A DNA stretch of 64,000 bases from CALOBA01 sp942491465 (GTDB lineage: Bacteria > Pseudomonadota > Gammaproteobacteria > Chromatiales > Chromatiaceae). The DNA lies in NCBI GenBank assembly GCA_942491465.1, contig CALOBA010000040.1:3884-67883 (forward strand). Reading direction: 5' to 3'. Positions 55,677 to 64,000 of this stretch are shown piece after piece. Made by a program: the position numbers and the translations under genes. Position 1 is the first letter of the stretch. Each line of letters starts with the position of its first letter. The notes beneath the pieces are model-generated. The model made no database searches, was not told the DNA's origin, and saw nothing but the letters and a program-made list of their open reading frames with translations.

Positions 55677-56021
55677 TCAGCGCAGCCGCTCCAGCCAGCC
55701 GAGTTCGTAGGGGAACCGGGCCATCTCGTCGCTGGTCAGTATCTTGCCTTCCGGCAGCCGGCTGCGCAGTCGCAGCACCAAGGCCTGTTCGCCGGGCTCC
55801 ATGGTGATGCTGATGCGGTCGACCGGCACCGCGAGCCCTAGCAGCTCGGACAAAAACCGGGCCGAGTCGAGGTGTCCGATGGCGGAGATGAAGCCGCCGA
55901 GGAGGCGCTCGCGGGCCTGCTGCGGGCTGAGCGGGCCGCTGAAGCGGAAGTCGCCGTAAGCGGTCAGGACCGGGGTGTTGAGCAGGTAGGGCTTGCGGGC
56001 AGCCTGCCGATGATTGGTCAT
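55677..56021 (-). CDS. crn2: DUF1874 ring nuclease (Crn2/AcrIII-1 family)
   Basis: A 114-residue protein of the DUF1874 family: KPYLLNTPVLTAYGDFRFSG, GGFISAIGHLDSARFLSELL and VDRISITMEPGEQALVLRLR, with RLPEGKILTSDEMARFPYEL. The GH in FISAIGH (His50) matches the catalytic His of AcrIII-1, the viral anti-CRISPR that rapidly degrades cyclic tetra-adenylate; cellular versions in type III loci are called Crn2. Here it would switch off CARF effectors after infection. Its start overlaps the membrane CARF stop codon by 4 bp, so the two are translationally coupled. The family match is strong; the cA4 specificity is inferred. Confidence 0.9.
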   Translation of the reverse strand: MTNHRQAARKPYLLNTPVLTAYGDFRFSGPLSPQQARERLLGGFISAIGHLDSARFLSELLGLAVPVDRISITMEPGEQALVLRLRSRLPEGKILTSDEMARFPYELGWLERLR

Positions 56022-56854
56022 GGCGTCTGCTCCCCGGCTGATGCTGTCTCCGCCGCCGATTGGCCGCTATGGTCGGAGATGAGCTTGATCTGGCCCTCGT
56101 CGCGATTGCCGACATGGGTGCGGCGGATGATGGGCTGGCCCCGTTCGTTGCGATGGTTGCCAAGCAGATAGAGGCTGGTGACGCCCAGCTCTTCGGCGGC
56201 CTGGAAGGCGCCCAGGGTCATGATCGCGGTGCTGCCGGTGATGTTGACGCAGACCTGCTCGGGGGCATGGCGCGCCAACAGCTCAAGCAGCAGCATCCGG
56301 CAGTGGGCCTTGACGGCGGCCAGATCGAAGGGGTCGTCGAGGCAATCGGGATCATCGCCGCACTCCGGCGCATCGGGGCCTTGCCGAGGGCCGTGCAGAC
56401 AGCGCAGTTTCGGCGCGTTGTCGATCACCTTGGCGGTGGCATCGCGGGTAAAGGCGGTCCAAACGAACTCGACCTGCTCGTGGGGGATGTGGCGCAGGTG
56501 CCATTCCATCAAGTCCTCGCTGTTGCTCGCCAGGATCAGCGCGGCCTTGAAGCGCGGGCAGTCGACCTCCTCCCCCGCATGCCGGAAGCTCAGCGCCGCA
56601 TCCTGGCGACGGGCGTAGAGGACCAGCGCCAAGGCCCAGCCGGCGCTGAGGGAGAGCCCGCCGAGCAGGATGAAGCCGTTGTCGAGCCAGGTGACCAGCG
56701 TTTCCTGCCACTGCATCATCGCCTCGCCGAGCACGCCGCTGGCGAGCATCAGCACGACGATGACGATGAGTGCGCTGCGCAGAGGATGGACGTAGGCGAG
56801 GTGCAGCAGGCGGCGCCAGAGGGGGCGGAAGAGGTTTTCGAGGATGTGGATCAT
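56018..56854 (-). CDS. Membrane-anchored CARF protein (Cam1-like architecture)
   Basis: A 278-residue protein. Two predicted membrane helices: about residues 22-45 (PLRSALIVIVVLMLASGVLG) and 58-83 (GFILLGGLSLSAGWALALVL). The C-terminal CARF domain (about 100-245) has the first-strand block FKAALILASNSEDLMEWHLR, a Cys-rich insert HGPRQGPDAPECGDDPDCLD, and the ligand-loop motif EQVCVNITGSTAIMTLGAFQ, equivalent to the VNITGGTK loop of CARF proteins. It should sense cyclic oligoadenylate and act at the inner membrane, as shown for Cam1, but Cam1 is shorter with one helix. The last 40 residues are polar. Confidence 0.85.
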   Translation of the reverse strand: MIHILENLFRPLWRRLLHLAYVHPLRSALIVIVVLMLASGVLGEAMMQWQETLVTWLDNGFILLGGLSLSAGWALALVLYARRQDAALSFRHAGEEVDCPRFKAALILASNSEDLMEWHLRHIPHEQVEFVWTAFTRDATAKVIDNAPKLRCLHGPRQGPDAPECGDDPDCLDDPFDLAAVKAHCRMLLLELLARHAPEQVCVNITGSTAIMTLGAFQAAEELGVTSLYLLGNHRNERGQPIIRRTHVGNRDEGQIKLISDHSGQSAAETASAGEQTP

Positions 56855-56944
56855 GGTTGGGCCTCGCCGTCGCGCAGCTGCGCGAGCTGCCTTTCGCGTC
56901 GCGCTTCTCCTTCTGGTTTTTGTTGGCCCTCGGATCTGTCCAGC

Positions 56945-58096
56945 CTATACGGCGTCGTAGGTCTTGGCGATCAGGTCGGCGGCGGCATTGCGGTCGGTCG
57001 CCTCCGGCCAGGCCTTTGCGCTGTTTCCATCAGCGCGTTGATCTGTTGCGAATTGATCGCGGTCTCGGTGATGTCTCGTCCGGCGGAGTCTTCGAGGAGT
57101 TGCTGCGATGGCCTCGCGGGCTGCCGTTCACGACCTGTTGCTGAAGATCAGTTCGACGTTCCCCGGCCTTGTCGATGGCCCCCGCCCGTTCCTTGCGTTG
57201 CTGATCGACGTGCCTGTCCCGGTCCTTTACAAACGGCTCGCGCATCTTCGTCATGCGCTTGAATGCCTCGGTGTCGGCGACCGCATAGCCATAGCCGGCG
57301 CGGGTCTTCGCGCCAATGCCGCGCTCCGCCAAGGCGACCATGAGCATCGCTCGGCCAGCTCCGTCCAGGCCGGCTCGCCTTCCAGCGTGATCAGGAAGCT
57401 GCCATGAACCCCGATCTGGGCATTTGGCACTGGGCTGTCGAAGTCGGTGGCCGGGTTCCGGCCCTCGTTTTGGTAGTAGCCCGGATGGTGGGTGGTGACG
57501 ACCTCCTTGACGAATGGCCGATCGCTGTGCGGCTCGGGGGCCGAGCCGGGGACCCACCAGGCATCGTGGAACGTCACCAGAGCGGAGAGGCCCTGATCCG
57601 GCGGCTGATCGTCGTTGGCCTCGGTGGGCGGGGCGCCGAACAGGTCGTTGCAGACATTCGCATGGGCCTCGGCGAAGACGGTGTCACGGGCATAGTGCTG
57701 GGTGATGCCTTTGATGCTGGAGCCGGGCAGGTAGGGCACGCCGTAGCTGTGGCTGACGGCGCAGCCGGTCTCCAGCGCCCCGCCGCCGCTCAGGCCAATG
57801 AACAAGCGCCCGTCGATGCGCACGATCAGGCCGCGGAAGCGCATTGGATCGGCAGTGACGGCGAGCCAGCGCTGGTAGGCGTGACGATAAAGATCGTCGA
57901 TCGGCAACGCGCAGATGCCCTCGATATGCCTTTGTTTCAGTGGTTCTTCCCGATTCTCCTGATCCTCTGCGCGCGCGCGGCGATCGGCTTCGGTCTCAAT
58001 ACTTGCCAGGCCGCGCTGGATCATCAGCCCCGGATGGATGCTGCGCGAGCCCTGGTACAGCGGGCGCAACGCCGCGCGCATCAGCTCAATCGGCAT
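56945..58096 (-). pseudogene. cmr6: Cmr6 (type III-B RAMP), frameshifted
   Basis: From 58096 the frame MPIELMRAALRPLYQGSRSI, LFIGLSGGGALETGCAVSHS and VPYLPGSSIKGITQHYARD has the RAMP layout of Cmr6, a backbone subunit at the head of the Cmr complex. Near 57350 the frame breaks (ELAERCSWSPW...). The shifted frame restores MLMVALAERGIGAKTRAGYG, the conserved Gly-rich end of Cmr6. Further shifts near 57110 and 57010 would lengthen the tail (LLEDSAGRDITETAINSQQI; AWPEATDRNAAADLIAK) to a TAG at 56945. If real, the mutation would cripple the effector complex; a sequencing error is equally possible. Confidence 0.85.
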
Positions 58097-58577
58097 GATC
58101 GGCCTCCGTCTCGTTGATGCTGGCGCCGGTGGAGTCGACGCCCAGCACGCCCTGGACGTAGCGCTTCATCCAGCCGCAAGCGGCCAGGCTGTGGCGGGTG
58201 AGGCGCATGGTCGCAGCCATATCCGCGTGGATGATGTGCTGATGGAGGGCGTCGCGATCGGCCGCTGTGGTGGCCCCGACTGCGTGCAGGACCTCACGCA
58301 GGTCGTCCAACAACGCATAGTGCTCGTCGGGCCGTCGTTGACGGTCCTCACTATGGTCCGTCGCCGCCCCGTCGGCGGGCGTTGCCTCAACCAGCTTGCC
58401 CTTGGCCATCAGAAATCCGGTGGCCTGGGCCAGGCCGTTTTGCAGGATCAGCGACGGCAGCTTGTGCGCGAGGGCGCCGTATTTCTTGCGCTCGATGCGC
58501 TCGCCGACCGGCGCGGTCTTGCGGGCGTCGACCACGCGATAGGCGGCGCGGGCCAGCTCGTGGGATCGGATGCTCAT
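58086..58577 (-). CDS. cmr5: Cmr5 (type III-B small subunit)
   Basis: A 163-residue all-helical small subunit (Cas11-type) that binds along the target RNA in the Cmr complex. Typical block: ERKKYGALAHKLPSLILQNG, then LAQATGFLMAKGK. The C-terminal part DMAATMRLTRHSLAACGWMK and RYVQGVLGVD completes the usual helix bundle. It overlaps cmr6 by 11 bp and lies 3 bp after cmr4. Confidence 0.93.
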   Translation of the reverse strand: MSIRSHELARAAYRVVDARKTAPVGERIERKKYGALAHKLPSLILQNGLAQATGFLMAKGKLVEATPADGAATDHSEDRQRRPDEHYALLDDLREVLHAVGATTAADRDALHQHIIHADMAATMRLTRHSLAACGWMKRYVQGVLGVDSTGASINETEADHAD

Positions 58578-58580
58578 GGC

Positions 58581-59471
<891 letters not shown>

Positions 59472-59491
59472 GGGTCTGTCCTTTGTTTGAG

Positions 59492-60841
59492 TTACTTGTT
59501 CACGGTGGGCGGGGTCCAGGGGGCCGGCAGTACGAGGCCGAAGCCGTCGCGGCGGTCTTGCTCCCGGTCGCAGATACTCTTGAGCCAGAGGTCGAGGTCT
59601 TCGGCATCGCCCTGTTCGATGTCGAGCCAGTAGACGGCGCCGGCCGGGACCATGCGCCGGGCCGGTCGCGGCTGCCGCCGGGCCAGATCCCAGCCCGATT
59701 GGGGCTGCCAGCGCTCCAGGGCGGCGGCGCGCAGGCGCAGTTTGAGGTTCTTATGGCTCGGTGGGTGTCCGGTCAGGCCCGTGTTGAGCCAGCCCGGGCG
59801 CCAGCCCTGGTCGAACAGGGCCGGCGTCAACAGCGTCAGGCTGAGTCCGCGGGCCTTGTTGATGGCTGCAGCCCAGTCTTTGGGCGGTTCCGGCCAGCGC
59901 TCCGCGGGCTCCGGGGCCAGCGCGGCGAGTCGGCGCTCTCCGCCGAGGTGGACCAAGGTCTCGGTCAGCGGCGTCGAGGTCTGCACCAGCAGTCGAATCC
60001 CGCGCGGCGGCCGGGGCGCCTCGTCCTTCGGCTGCTTCAGCCAATCCTGCGTGGGCTCCAGGTCGAGTCCGCGGGTCTGGAATAGCTGGCCGGTCTTGGC
60101 CACCTGCCAAGGGCGCTCGATGGCCACATGGGTGCGCAGGTCGTCGCCGGGCGGCGACCAACCGGCGGACTCGATCCGGGCGTAGTCGATCTTCGGGTCG
60201 TCCGACTTGCGGAAGTCGAGCAGATGCTTGAGGGTCCACCAGGCCGGTCCGGGGCCGGGCTTGCCCGGTGCATCATCAGCCAAACGGACCGGCAGCAGGC
60301 CAGCCGGGAGATCACTGCCGGCATCCGCCTCGGGGGCCGCCGGGGCGGCACGCAAGAGGCGCAGTCCATCGGTCGCTTCGTCTTTGGCGTAATGGGCATC
60401 CGCGGGCTTGGGCACCAAGACCTCGGTGCTGCCGTCGGCGTTTTCGCGCAGCAGCAGCGGGCCGCGGACCTCAAGGGCGTTCAGGTCGTCCTCGCAGTCT
60501 TGATCGATGCGTTGGCGAAAGGTTTGCCCCTGCTGCCGACCAAGGGCCGTGCGCAGACAGCCGGCGACTGTCGACGGTGGCGGCAGGCGTGCCGGATCGG
60601 CACCGGTTTGGTCGTCGAACGGACGCCCGGAGCGCACGATCAGCGGGGCGAGCGCGGTCAGCCCGAGCAGGGTTCCGGCGGCGCGCGAGCGCGCCGCCGG
60701 ATGTCTGGGCTCGGTCGCTCGGGCCGTGGAACCCGACGCCTGGTCTTTGTCGCGCTCGCGGTTGAGGCGTTTGTAGCTGATCCGCTTCTGCGTCTGTGGT
60801 TGGCCCTTTTTCTTGGCCGAGTGTCCTGGACGGCGTGCCAT
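59492..60841 (-). CDS. cmr3: Cmr3 (type III-B Cas5-like subunit)
   Basis: A 449-residue subunit that binds the crRNA 5' tag together with Cmr2. ATG 60841 overlaps the cmr2 stop. After a basic N-terminal extension of about 60 residues (MARRPGHSAKKKGQPQTQKR...) the RAMP core begins: LTALAPLIVRSGRPFDDQTG and PPPSTVAGCLRTALGRQQG, the typical Cmr3 start. Further on are GPLLLRENADGSTEVLVPKP, HVAIERPWQVAKTGQLFQTR and GAVYWLDIEQGDAEDLDLWL near the end. The basic extension is not usual in Cmr3 and may be a lineage feature. Confidence 0.92.
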   Translation of the reverse strand: MARRPGHSAKKKGQPQTQKRISYKRLNRERDKDQASGSTARATEPRHPAARSRAAGTLLGLTALAPLIVRSGRPFDDQTGADPARLPPPSTVAGCLRTALGRQQGQTFRQRIDQDCEDDLNALEVRGPLLLRENADGSTEVLVPKPADAHYAKDEATDGLRLLRAAPAAPEADAGSDLPAGLLPVRLADDAPGKPGPGPAWWTLKHLLDFRKSDDPKIDYARIESAGWSPPGDDLRTHVAIERPWQVAKTGQLFQTRGLDLEPTQDWLKQPKDEAPRPPRGIRLLVQTSTPLTETLVHLGGERRLAALAPEPAERWPEPPKDWAAAINKARGLSLTLLTPALFDQGWRPGWLNTGLTGHPPSHKNLKLRLRAAALERWQPQSGWDLARRQPRPARRMVPAGAVYWLDIEQGDAEDLDLWLKSICDREQDRRDGFGLVLPAPWTPPTVNK

Positions 60842-62679
60842 CAGTCTTCTCCGATGTCGGCTGCGCGGCGGGCGGCGAGCCAGCGCGCGATGATCAGGGT
60901 GTCGGCGAGTCGGCCGAGGCCCTGGGTCTTGGCCTCGGTCCGCAGCAACCGTTGCAGGTCCGGTGGGATGGGCTGGCTGCCGCCCTCGGCACGCGCCCGA
61001 TCCAGCGCGCGCAAGACCTCCGCCTCGCGCATCCCGCGGGCCTCGTCGCTGTCGTCGTCGCGCAGCCAGCCGAGACGCCGGTCGATGGCGCCAAGGTCGT
61101 AGGCGATGCGGCTGGGGAGCTGGCCGGCGATGAACCCGGCGGTGAGGCGGGTCAGGGCGCGTTGGGCGTCCATGTCGTCCCAACGTGCTCGCCAGCGGTA
61201 CTCGCCGCCGGAGCGGATGCCGAGCTGGATCGCCAGCGCGTTGCGTGGTCGGGTCTCGTTGTCGCCTTTGGCCAGCTGCTCGGCCTGCTCGGCCCGGTGC
61301 CGCAGGGCGCCCAGGGGCTCCATCACGTGGCCGATGGCGATGCCGACGGATAGGGTCGGCTGCTCGTCCGCCGGGATATCCAGCGCCAGTTCGCGGACGA
61401 CGCCCTGCATCCGCTCGCGATACTGATCGGCCAGCTTCCGGGCGCAGTCCTGCGCGGAGATCAACGGCACCATCGCCAGCACGTCGTCTCCACCGGCATA
61501 GATGGCATGACCGCAGTGATCGCGCACGATCCGGCGCACCGATGAGGCGAAGTCGTGCAGGGCCTTGGAGATCGCCCTGGAATCCTCGACGGTCCGCGCC
61601 TGCGACAACAGCCGACCCATGTGGTCGCCGTCGCCCTTGACGATGGCGGCGTAGGGGACCGGGGCGCCGATCGATTGACCGTCCGCGTCACGCGCCTTGG
61701 CGATCTCGATGAGCGCTGCGCTTAGACGCTTGAAGCGCGCTTCGGCCTCGGCGTACCAGCCCCTGTGCTGAGCGATCGCGTTCTGCAACCGGAAGTCGAA
61801 CAGCAGCTCGCCGTCGTAGGGCAGGGCGTTGTAGATGTCGCCGTTGCCGGTGCAGCGGGTCGCCAGGTCGAGCGCACGGATCGGCTCGTAGTGTTCGGCG
61901 ATTCGCGCGCGCTGACCGGGGCTCAGGTCGCGAATCCACGCATCGGCGGCGATGCGCGAATAGGGTGTGAACTGCTCGGCACCGACGGCCATGCGCTTGA
62001 TGACGCCCAGCGCATCGAGCTGCTCGCGCTGGCCTAGGCCGAGCTTGCGGCGGGCCGGGTGCTGCAGAGGCCAATTCGGCAGGACGGTCTCGCGGGCACC
62101 GTCCAGGGACGACTTGGGCAGCCCTTGCGTTGCAAGGACCGGGGCTGGAGCGAAGTTGCGCGTCGCCTTGCGCTCGTTCAGCACCCGGCCGAGGCGCTTG
62201 CCGGCCGCGGCATAGTCGTTGCCGTGGATCGGCACCCAGGCGCTGAAGCATTCGATGATGTCGCCGATCTGGGCATCCCAAACCTCCTGCCGCAGCGGGG
62301 GGTCTTTCGGCGCGAGAGCAAGCCGCTGCTTCGCCTGCTCACCGAGGTCGCGTACTCGGTTCTCGGCGGCCTCCTTGGCCTGCTTGCAGAGCTTGGCGGC
62401 GGCCCCGGGGCCGGCGAGATCGATCTGCGCCCGCAGGATGTTGGCAATGTTCGCCTCGTCGCCGGGCTCGGTCTTCGGCTTCAGGTCGCGGTCCGGATCG
62501 CTCGTGAACGGAAAGATCAGCGGTTGGGCCTCGGGGTCTGCGTGATGCAGCACCCGGGCGGCCGCACGCGCGGCCTCGGACAGGACCCAGGAGCCGCACC
62601 AGAGGTCGCGGGTGCGCCGAGCGGCGGCGATCAGGCCCTGCACCGGGCCGAGGGAGACGGTGATCAGGTAGGTGGTCAT
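60841..62679 (-). CDS. cmr2: Cmr2 / Cas10 (type III-B large subunit) without HD domain
   Basis: A 612-residue Cas10. It starts directly with the first palm domain (TTYLITVSLGPVQGLIAAAR, RRTRDLWCGSWVLSEAARAA), so the N-terminal HD nuclease domain of longer Cas10 proteins is missing. The second palm is intact: PYAAIVKGDGDHMGRLLSQA and HAIYAGGDDVLAMVPLISAQ (GGDD, cyclase site), then PTLSVGIAIGHVMEPLGALR. It should make cyclic oligoadenylate when target RNA is bound, but not cut DNA by HD. ATG 62679 used; GTG 62685 also possible and overlaps the cmr1 stop. Confidence 0.95.
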   Translation of the reverse strand: MTTYLITVSLGPVQGLIAAARRTRDLWCGSWVLSEAARAAARVLHHADPEAQPLIFPFTSDPDRDLKPKTEPGDEANIANILRAQIDLAGPGAAAKLCKQAKEAAENRVRDLGEQAKQRLALAPKDPPLRQEVWDAQIGDIIECFSAWVPIHGNDYAAAGKRLGRVLNERKATRNFAPAPVLATQGLPKSSLDGARETVLPNWPLQHPARRKLGLGQREQLDALGVIKRMAVGAEQFTPYSRIAADAWIRDLSPGQRARIAEHYEPIRALDLATRCTGNGDIYNALPYDGELLFDFRLQNAIAQHRGWYAEAEARFKRLSAALIEIAKARDADGQSIGAPVPYAAIVKGDGDHMGRLLSQARTVEDSRAISKALHDFASSVRRIVRDHCGHAIYAGGDDVLAMVPLISAQDCARKLADQYRERMQGVVRELALDIPADEQPTLSVGIAIGHVMEPLGALRHRAEQAEQLAKGDNETRPRNALAIQLGIRSGGEYRWRARWDDMDAQRALTRLTAGFIAGQLPSRIAYDLGAIDRRLGWLRDDDSDEARGMREAEVLRALDRARAEGGSQPIPPDLQRLLRTEAKTQGLGRLADTLIIARWLAARRAADIGED

Positions 62680-62681
62680 GG

Positions 62682-63908
62682 TCACGGCTCCATGAAAAAG
62701 GCCATGAAGGCGCTCAGCGGGTCGTCGCCGCGACCGGCCATTGGCGGGATGAGGCCGGCGAGGCGCTGCCGCTCGGATCGATCTTCTGCGGTCTCATCGC
62801 CCGGCCAGTGCTCGGGGGTCTCTTCATCCCGATTGAAGCGCAGCGGCGTGGTCATGGCATCCCGCCAGCCGGGCAGCAGCAACGCGCCGGCACGCCAGCG
62901 GTCAGCGTCGTGATAGGGACGCAGGATCAGCGGGCTGGCCATGCGCCGCGCCGGCCGATGTTCCCCATCAAGCCGATCCGGCAAGAGGTCTCGCGTATCA
63001 GGCTCGCTGGATTTGTGAAACTCGAACTGGATCGGCATGCCGAAGGCTGCCCGCGGGAAGACGTTTCCGGCCTCGTGGACCGGCCGGTGATTGCCGTTGT
63101 CGTTCCTCCCGGAGAAACGACGGAGCTGGTCCGGCTCGGGCCAGAAGCTCCGAGCCGGCCTTCTCGGGTTTTCCGCACGCGCAGGCCGGCGACCAATCTC
63201 CGGTCCTTGGCGGAACTGATGCAGCTTGGTAACTGCATCGGTCCAAGCCCTCTCCGCGCTGTCGAAGGATTGGTTACGACAGTGAAGCTGGCCACCGCGC
63301 CCGCGGACCGCCTGATCATCGATCGGCTCGATCCCGTTGACGCTCACCGCCCCGAGTCCCCGGCGCGTCCTCGCACCGATTCCGCCGAAGCTTGCCCACC
63401 AGCGCAGCGCGGTCTGGACATCATCAGCCAGGGTCTCCGGATAGGTTAGCTGTAGATTGAACCCATACCCGGCAGGTAGCCAGGTCACCCCGTCGATGAC
63501 TCCTGGTCCGAAGGCATACTTCATCGCGCCACCGGGAATGTCGCCTTCGGAGCGCAGCGCGGACCGCTGCACCGCCTCGGCGGAGACGCGGATGCGCACC
63601 TGACTCGCGGTGGGCTCAGTGTCGCCGATCCCGCCCCAGATGCGGCGCTCGCACTGAAACACTTCGCTCGACGGAGCATCTTGGTCAGCGCGGCTGATCC
63701 GCCACCAGAACCGGAGCTGGCCGCGAATGCCAGCGACACGGATCGGCATCAACGGGTCCACCCGGCCGGCCTGAACACCGCCGCCAAGCAGGGGCGTCAG
63801 GAGCCCGCAGCGATAGGTGTGCTGTTGCAACGGAGCGGTCGCTCGGCAGCTCTCCTCCCAAGCGGATTGCGCTCGGTTGGGATCGCTCGAGGCTCTGTCT
63901 CTTCGCAT
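62682..63908 (-). CDS. cmr1: Cmr1 (type III-B RAMP)
   Basis: A 408-residue Cas7-like subunit at the 3' end of the crRNA. ATG 63908 has AGGAGA upstream. Typical Cmr1 blocks: TYRCGLLTPLLGGGVQAG, then RVAGIRGQLRFWWRISRADQ and VFQCERRIWGGIGDTEPTAS. The RAMP Gly-rich loop is RWWASFGGIGARTRRGLGAV. Further: FPRAAFGMPIQFEFHKSSEP and RMASPLILRPYHDADRW. First recognised gene of the cmr operon in this window; the region from 63909 to the right edge holds only its 5' flank. Confidence 0.95.
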   Translation of the reverse strand: MRRDRASSDPNRAQSAWEESCRATAPLQQHTYRCGLLTPLLGGGVQAGRVDPLMPIRVAGIRGQLRFWWRISRADQDAPSSEVFQCERRIWGGIGDTEPTASQVRIRVSAEAVQRSALRSEGDIPGGAMKYAFGPGVIDGVTWLPAGYGFNLQLTYPETLADDVQTALRWWASFGGIGARTRRGLGAVSVNGIEPIDDQAVRGRGGQLHCRNQSFDSAERAWTDAVTKLHQFRQGPEIGRRPARAENPRRPARSFWPEPDQLRRFSGRNDNGNHRPVHEAGNVFPRAAFGMPIQFEFHKSSEPDTRDLLPDRLDGEHRPARRMASPLILRPYHDADRWRAGALLLPGWRDAMTTPLRFNRDEETPEHWPGDETAEDRSERQRLAGLIPPMAGRGDDPLSAFMAFFMEP

Positions 63909-64000
63909 GATTGCTTGTCTCCTTGTCGATTGCAGCACCGAACGGGGCGCCGCGATTGCAGTCTAGGTTGCTGTTCGGGTTCAGGAACGTTCTGGCGCAC

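Noticed and set aside
59492..61183. Extension of cmr3 upstream to 61183
   Set aside because: The extra 114 codons overlap cmr2 antiparallel-free text in another frame and are Arg/Pro-rich; ATG 60841 overlaps the cmr2 stop as expected in this operon.

Overview
This 64 kb window is GC-rich bacterial chromosome, most likely from a gammaproteobacterium of the purple-sulfur-bacterium (Chromatiaceae) type. That placement is an inference from gene content and order: hrcA-grpE-dnaK-dnaJ under a CIRCE operator, the def-fmt-rsmB-DUF4390-ntrY-ntrX-trkA block, dprA-smg-topA, and WbsX/sulfotransferase/glycosyltransferase genes. No rRNA or tRNA gene was seen.

Layout. (1) 1-1465: end of an unidentified gene and threonine synthase. 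(2) About 1.5-20.5 kb: an accessory surface-glycan region with an asparagine synthetase relic, polytopic membrane proteins, glycosyltransferases, a GtrA-like protein, a methyltransferase, sulfotransferases and WbsX. Nearly every gene here carries one or more frameshifts, and there are three G-homopolymer tracts. On the minus strand, 15.4-20.5 kb reads as one very large protein (sulfotransferase, coiled coil, WbsX, GT2, GT4) broken into pieces. (3) 20.7-45.3 kb: intact conserved genes for heat shock (dnaJ, dnaK, grpE, hrcA), potassium uptake (trkH, trkA), the NtrYX two-component system, translation (rsmB, fmt, def), DNA processing (dprA), smg and topoisomerase I. (4) 45.6-47.4 kb: a chromosomal integron remnant with an internally deleted integron integrase, an 81-bp tandem repeat carrying palindromes, low-GC cassette genes and an attC-like site. 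(5) 47.58-48.96 kb: an IS4-family insertion sequence with 31-bp terminal inverted repeats. (6) 49.0-64 kb: a type III-B CRISPR-Cas locus.

The CRISPR locus is the most interesting part. Everything is read on the minus strand: cmr1-cmr2(cas10)-cmr3-cmr4-cmr5-cmr6, a membrane-anchored CARF protein (Cam1-like architecture), a DUF1874 ring nuclease (Crn2/AcrIII-1 family), a broken CARF-type gene, a four-TM coiled-coil protein and a soluble coiled-coil protein of unknown function, two cas2 genes, cas1, a separate reverse transcriptase, and a 20-repeat array. The repeat's minus-strand 3' end is ATTGAGAC, a good type III crRNA 5' tag, so array and genes are probably co-oriented with the leader between the reverse transcriptase and the array. 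The expected working is: Cmr detects RNA; the GGDD palm of Cmr2 makes cyclic oligoadenylate; the membrane CARF protein responds; DUF1874 turns the signal off; and RT-Cas1-Cas2 can acquire spacers, possibly from RNA. Cmr2 lacks an HD nuclease domain, and cmr6 and the second CARF gene are frameshifted here.

An approximately 106-bp hairpin element (MITE-like) occurs three times (5264, 28775, 45701).
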